Source: Novosphingobium aquimarinum
Lineage (GTDB): Bacteria > Pseudomonadota > Alphaproteobacteria > Sphingomonadales > Sphingomonadaceae
DNA length: 64,000 nucleotides
Direction of reading: 5' to 3'
NCBI RefSeq assembly: GCF_009746585.1
Contig: NZ_WRPO01000006.1
Location: 1 to 64,000 of the forward strand
Shown: piece after piece, positions 60,987 through 64,000 of the stretch
How the letters are laid out: each line of letters opens with the position of its first letter
How positions within the stretch are numbered: position 1 is the first letter of the stretch
The notes under the pieces: model-generated
Seen by the model: only the letters and a program-made list of their open reading frames with translations
Told to the model about the DNA's origin: nothing
Database searches by the model: none
Translations under genes and position numbers: made by a program

Positions 60987-61454
60987 CTACCTGGCCGAAT
61001 GGGCATGCGCGATCGCCACTGCCAGCGCGTCGGCAGCATCGGCGCCCGCCAGCTTCACGCCAGGCAACAGCACCTTGAGCATCGCCTGGACTTGCGCCTT
61101 GTCCGCTCCGCCGGTGCCGACGATCGCCTTCTTGACCAGCCGCGCGGCATATTCGCTGATCGGCAGACCGGCGCGCGCCAGGGCCAGCAGGCACACGCCG
61201 CGCGCTTGCCCGAGCTTGAGCGTCGACTGCGCATTGGTGTTGACGAACACTTCCTCGACCGCGGCGGCATCGGGCCGGTGCGCGAGGATCACGTCGGTGA
61301 GTTCGCGATCGATCTGCACCAGCCGCTCGGGCAGCGGCGCCTTCGCATCGGTGCGCACGTGCCCGTTCGCGATGTGGCTGAGCCGGCTGCCGGACTTCGC
61401 GACAATGCCCCAGCCGGTGCAGGACAGCGAAGGATCGATGCCGATGATCAGCAT
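60987..61454 (-). CDS. ruvC: Holliday junction resolvase RuvC
   Basis: A 155-residue endonuclease. The four acidic residues of the RNase H-like site are visible: the Asp in [14 protein letters not shown], Glu in [14 protein letters not shown], and two Asp residues in [16 protein letters not shown]. Its length is slightly short but complete. It is separated from ruvA by a deaminase, a triheme cytochrome c and a lipoprotein gene, whereas ruvCAB are often adjacent. Confidence 0.96.
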   Translation of the reverse strand: MLIIGIDPSLSCTGWGIVAKSGSRLSHIANGHVRTDAKAPLPERLVQIDRELTDVILAHRPDAAAVEEVFVNTNAQSTLKLGQARGVCLLALARAGLPISEYAARLVKKAIVGTGGADKAQVQAMLKVLLPGVKLAGADAADALAVAIAHAHSAR

Positions 61455-61480
61455 GGCAGCGGGTCCGATCCCCCCTCACC

Positions 61481-61564
61481 CGTCACCCCGGGCCTGACCC
61501 GGGGTCCCGCTTGGGGAGCGATGTTGCGATAAGAAGCTGGACCCCGGATCAAGTCCGGGGTGCC
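61481..61564. repeat. Palindromic intergenic repeat, family D
   Basis: GTCACCCCGGGCCTGACCCG at the left and ACCCCGGATCAAGTCCGGGG at the right. Each arm is a hairpin, and together they form a large inverted structure. It is followed within about 30 bases by a family C hairpin. It lies between ruvC and yebC. Confidence 0.85.
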
Positions 61565-61589
61565 GAAGGAGGATGACATCACCATGCCG

Positions 61590-61617
61590 CCTCCCCCTCC
61601 CGCCTGCGGGAGGGGCG
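61590..61617. repeat. Family C hairpin (CCCTCCCGC-CT-GCGGGAGGG)
   Basis: A single CCCTCCCGCCTGCGGGAGGG hairpin just past the yebC stop codon, the same core as in the metH-metH repeat. On the minus strand it could act as a weak terminator or 3' stabiliser for yebC. Confidence 0.8.
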
Positions 61618-61622
61618 TTTCA

Positions 61623-62366
61623 TTACCCCAGGCTTTCCATGATCTCGTCCGAGACGTCGTAATTGCCCCAGACGGTCTGGACGTCGTCATCGTCGTCGAG
61701 CGCGTCGATCAGCTTGAACAGCGTCTGCGCATCGCCCTCGGCGACATCGACCGTGAGGTTGGGCCGCCACGCGAGCTTGACGCTTTCGGCTTCCCCGAGG
61801 CTCTCCTCGAGCGACGTGGCAACGCCGTGCAGATCTTCGGCGGGGGTCCAGATCTCGTGACCGTCCTCGCTCGACTGGATATCGTCGGCGCCCGCTTCCA
61901 TCGCCGCTTCGAGCACTTTTTCCTCGTTGCCGACCGATGCCGGGTAGACGATCAGGCCCAGCCGCTCGAACCCGTGGCTCACCGCGCCGCTCGCGCCGAG
62001 GTTGCCGCCGTTCTTGGAAAACGCGGTGCGCACATTGGTCGCGGTGCGATTGCGATTGTCGGTCAGCGCCTCGACGATCAGCGCGACGCCGCCGGGGCCG
62101 TAGCCTTCGTAGCGGACTTCCTCGTAGTTATCGCCCTCGTTCGCACTGGCCTTGTCGATCGCGCGCTGGATGTTGTCCTTGGGCATCGACTGCGCCTTGG
62201 CGGCATTGACCGCGAGGCGCAGGCGCGGGTTCATGTCCGGATCGGGCATGCCCATCTTCGCCGCGACGGTAATCTCGCGCGAAAGCTTCGAGAACATCGC
62301 CGAGCGCTTCTTATCCTGCGCGCCCTTGCGATGCATGATGTTCTTGAACTTGGAATGGCCTGCCAT
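61623..62366 (-). CDS. yebC: YebC/PmpR family regulator / translation factor
   Basis: A 247-residue protein with the family N-terminus [21 protein letters not shown] and the blocks [40 protein letters not shown] and [16 protein letters not shown]. YebC-family members bind DNA in some studies, and some relieve ribosome stalling. It is upstream of ruvC, a common pairing. Confidence 0.95.
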   Translation of the reverse strand: MAGHSKFKNIMHRKGAQDKKRSAMFSKLSREITVAAKMGMPDPDMNPRLRLAVNAAKAQSMPKDNIQRAIDKASANEGDNYEEVRYEGYGPGGVALIVEALTDNRNRTATNVRTAFSKNGGNLGASGAVSHGFERLGLIVYPASVGNEEKVLEAAMEAGADDIQSSEDGHEIWTPAEDLHGVATSLEESLGEAESVKLAWRPNLTVDVAEGDAQTLFKLIDALDDDDDVQTVWGNYDVSDEIMESLG

Positions 62367-62569
62367 GGTTCGCCTGGTTCTGTGTCTTCGGGATAGTGAC
62401 GTCTGTCTGGAAAGTGGCGCGCCCTTACAACAAGCAAGCCGGTCAGAGCAACCGCTGCCACCAGCCGCCGGGTCTCCGGCACGCCTTGCGAAAAACTGCG
62501 CGACAGGTGCCGCGACCCGGTCCAGCAACCTTTGCCTTACCGCGCCATGCTATCAGACCGGGAATGATC

Positions 62570-63277
62570 ATGCTTTTAGACCGCCACACCGGGCTGGCGC
62601 CCTTGCGCGACTTTTTGGAATTTCTGCGCCGGCCGCGCCTGCTCGAGCCGACGGGGTTGCGTCCACCGGGTGCGCTCGCGACCTGGCTCACGTTGCTGGC
62701 GCTGCATCTGGGTGTGCTGCTGCTGGTTGTCATGCCGATGTACGGCGTGTGGTTGACGGTCTTCAAGCTTTCGCCCCCCGATGCCTTCGGCAAGATCGCG
62801 CCCGAGCTTCTGCCCGGCCTTACCGTGCTGCTCGCCCCGCTCGGCGAGGAATTGCTGTTTCGCGGCTGGCAGTCGGGCCGCCCGCGCGCCCTATGGCTGC
62901 TGGGATGCGCGCTTGTCGGCATTGTTGTGCTGGTGTTCGGACAAGGCGCGAACCAGCCGGTGGCGACCGGCCTCGCACTGCTTGCGCTGTTGATGGCCGC
63001 GCCGATCGGCTGGGTACGCCTGCGCGCCCGCGCGACCCCGCGCTGGTTCGCGGCGGCGTTCCCGGCGATCTTCTACGCCGTCGTGGCGCTGTTCGCCGTG
63101 GTCCACTTCGTCAATTACCCGAGCGCCTCGCTGCTTGGCCTGCCGCTGTTGCTGCCGCAGCTTTGGGGCGCGCTGGTGCTCGGCTATGTCCGCCAGCGGA
63201 TCGGGTTGATCGGCGCGATCCTCGACCACGCCGTCGCCAACGCGGTAGTGCTGGGCCTGGCGATGCTGGGCGGGTGA
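62570..63277 (+). CDS. CPBP-family intramembrane metalloprotease
   Basis: A 235-residue membrane protein with about six spans. The CPBP (Abi/CAAX-protease-like) motifs are E-E-x-x-x-R in GEELLFRGW (about residue 90), the His in VVHFVNYPSA, and the His in ILDHAVANAVVLG. Members process prenylated or peptide substrates or take part in immunity to bacteriocins; the role here is unknown. The Met at 62570 has GGGA 6 bases upstream; an ATG at 62564 is also possible. Confidence 0.88.
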   Translation: MLLDRHTGLAPLRDFLEFLRRPRLLEPTGLRPPGALATWLTLLALHLGVLLLVVMPMYGVWLTVFKLSPPDAFGKIAPELLPGLTVLLAPLGEELLFRGWQSGRPRALWLLGCALVGIVVLVFGQGANQPVATGLALLALLMAAPIGWVRLRARATPRWFAAAFPAIFYAVVALFAVVHFVNYPSASLLGLPLLLPQLWGALVLGYVRQRIGLIGAILDHAVANAVVLGLAMLGG

Positions 63278-63394
63278 GCCGATCGCAGCTCGCCTCTCCC
63301 CAGTATCCACAGGCTGGGGCTTTGTCCGAATCGCCCAGGCTCGCTAACAGCGCGGCCTTATCGATTCTCACGAGACATCCGGAGCACCCGTACC

Positions 63395-63637
63395 ATGGCC
63401 GATGCCGAGCCGACCGATGACCGCCTGCGCCTGCTGATCGAGCGCGTCGAACGCCTCGAGGAAGAGAAGAAGGGCATCGCCGACGACATCAGAGACGTCT
63501 ACGGCGAAGCCAAGGCGGTCGGCTACGACGTCAAGATCATGCGCCAGATCGTGCGCCTCAGGAAAATGAACCCCGACGACCGCCGCGAAATGGAAATGGT
63601 GCTGGACACCTACAAGGCAGCGCTCGGCCTGGGCTGA
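63395..63637 (+). CDS. gapR: DUF2312 / GapR-family DNA-binding protein
   Basis: A 80-residue protein matching GapR, an alphaproteobacterial nucleoid protein that binds AT-rich, overtwisted DNA and assists topoisomerases. The family start ([51 protein letters not shown]) is unmistakable, with a coiled coil at residues 10-40 and the basic DNA-contact region after it. It is a short stand-alone gene. An unusually long hairpin lies downstream. Confidence 0.93.
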   Translation: MADAEPTDDRLRLLIERVERLEEEKKGIADDIRDVYGEAKAVGYDVKIMRQIVRLRKMNPDDRREMEMVLDTYKAALGLG

Positions 63638-63691
63638 GGATTCGGTCGGCTAGAGTCTTTTTGGTTGGCAACCTGCATCCGCAGATTGCCA

Positions 63692-63776
63692 GCGGCACCG
63701 GCCCACGCCCCCACCCGACCTCCCATCGGTAGTATACTTGAGTGGGAGGTCGGGTGGGGGCGTGGGCCGGTGCCGC
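63692..63776. repeat. Perfect 34-bp inverted repeat with 17-base loop
   Basis: Bases 63692-63725 are exactly complementary to 63743-63776. The loop TCGGTAGTATACTTGAG contains the palindrome AGTATACT. The stem is GC-rich. It is followed by another hairpin, GGTTTCGAC/GTCGAAACC at 63780-63788 and 63793-63801. Both lie between the converging gapR and DUF1244 genes. Neither carries a typical T-tract. Confidence 0.97.
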
Positions 63777-63834
63777 CAAGGTTTCGACGGATGTCGAAAC
63801 CGCACTAAATCAACGCGGACCGCACCAATCAAAC

Positions 63835-64000
63835 TCAGTGCGTTCCGCCGTTCTTCTTCAGGCTCTCTTCCATTCGCGCGATCTGCTCGGGCGTAGCCTC
63901 CGACTGGTGCTTGTCCTTCCATTCGGCGAACGGCATGCCGTGGATCAGCGCGCGCGCGTCCATCTTGTCGCCTTCGTAGCCGGCATCGCGGATCCAGTCG
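63835..64000 (-). CDS. DUF1244 domain protein (partial, runs off the window)
   Basis: The C-terminal 54 residues of a protein truncated by the right edge. The visible block DWIRDAGYEGDKMDARALIH, GMPFAEWKDKHQSEATPEQI and KKNGGTH matches the end of DUF1244 proteins (Y-x-x-W-K/Q-x-K-x-Q-x-E-A-T/S-P-E-Q), conserved in alphaproteobacteria and of unknown function. The N-terminus lies beyond 64000. Confidence 0.85.
   Translation of the reverse strand, partial: DWIRDAGYEGDKMDARALIHGMPFAEWKDKHQSEATPEQIARMEESLKKNGGTH

Overview
The window is about 64 kb of GC-rich DNA. Gene content suggests an alphaproteobacterium of the Sphingomonadales (Novosphingobium, Erythrobacter or Sphingopyxis-like): a split methionine synthase next to an ArsR-methyltransferase regulator, DUF2312/GapR, DUF1244, a patatin-hydroxybutyrate dehydrogenase pair, and abundant palindromic intergenic repeats of the kind seen in sphingomonads. 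The assignment rests on recognised families and style, not on a database search. No rRNA, tRNA, CRISPR array or intact insertion sequence was seen.

Region 1 (1-16.7 kb) is an accessory catabolic cluster. It holds a FAS1-like/MaoC dehydratase, a TetR regulator, an isochorismatase-fold protein, a metal-dependent amidohydrolase, a cytochrome P450, a phosphotransferase-fold protein, a beta-oxidation set (hydratase 2, MFE-2-type SDR, thiolase, CoA-transferase), a [2Fe-2S] and a [3Fe-4S]-type ferredoxin, a second SDR, an aldehyde dehydrogenase, two NTF2-like proteins and a GntR/FCD regulator. A palindrome of consensus TTGYATRCAA lies in the promoter regions of nearly all its transcription units, including that of the GntR gene, and I saw none after 13.4 kb. 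I infer one GntR-controlled regulon that oxidises an unidentified hydrophobic or cyclic substrate (P450 plus ferredoxins) and shortens its CoA ester.

Region 2 (16.7-31 kb) is mostly core genome: an endonuclease III-like protein with a GNAT protein, an exported serpin, an AT-richer orphan gene, guaA, a small-ORF/terminator unit, gyrB, a zincin-like metalloprotease, an exported SH3-like protein, a 5'-nucleotidase lipoprotein, a DUF2306 membrane protein, an NDUFAF7-like methyltransferase and lgt.

Region 3 (31-46 kb) carries glnD, patatin and 3-hydroxybutyrate dehydrogenase, gltX, nadE, a small lipoprotein, and a methionine operon. In that operon an ArsR-methyltransferase regulator sits under a perfect 20-bp palindrome and is translationally coupled to metF and the first half of metH. 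The second half of metH and a Nudix gene follow.

Region 4 (46-64 kb) carries small unknown genes, recQ, an L,D-transpeptidase, a coiled-coil lipoprotein, acnA, a prolyl-4-hydroxylase-like oxygenase, and a Ser/Thr repeat protein with a PEP-CTERM-like tail. The dispersed Holliday-junction genes follow (ruvB, ruvA, then a triheme cytochrome c and a deaminase, then ruvC and yebC). A CPBP protease, GapR-type protein and a truncated DUF1244 gene end the window. At least four families of long inverted repeats occupy the intergenic gaps, and the last gap holds a perfect 34-bp stem.
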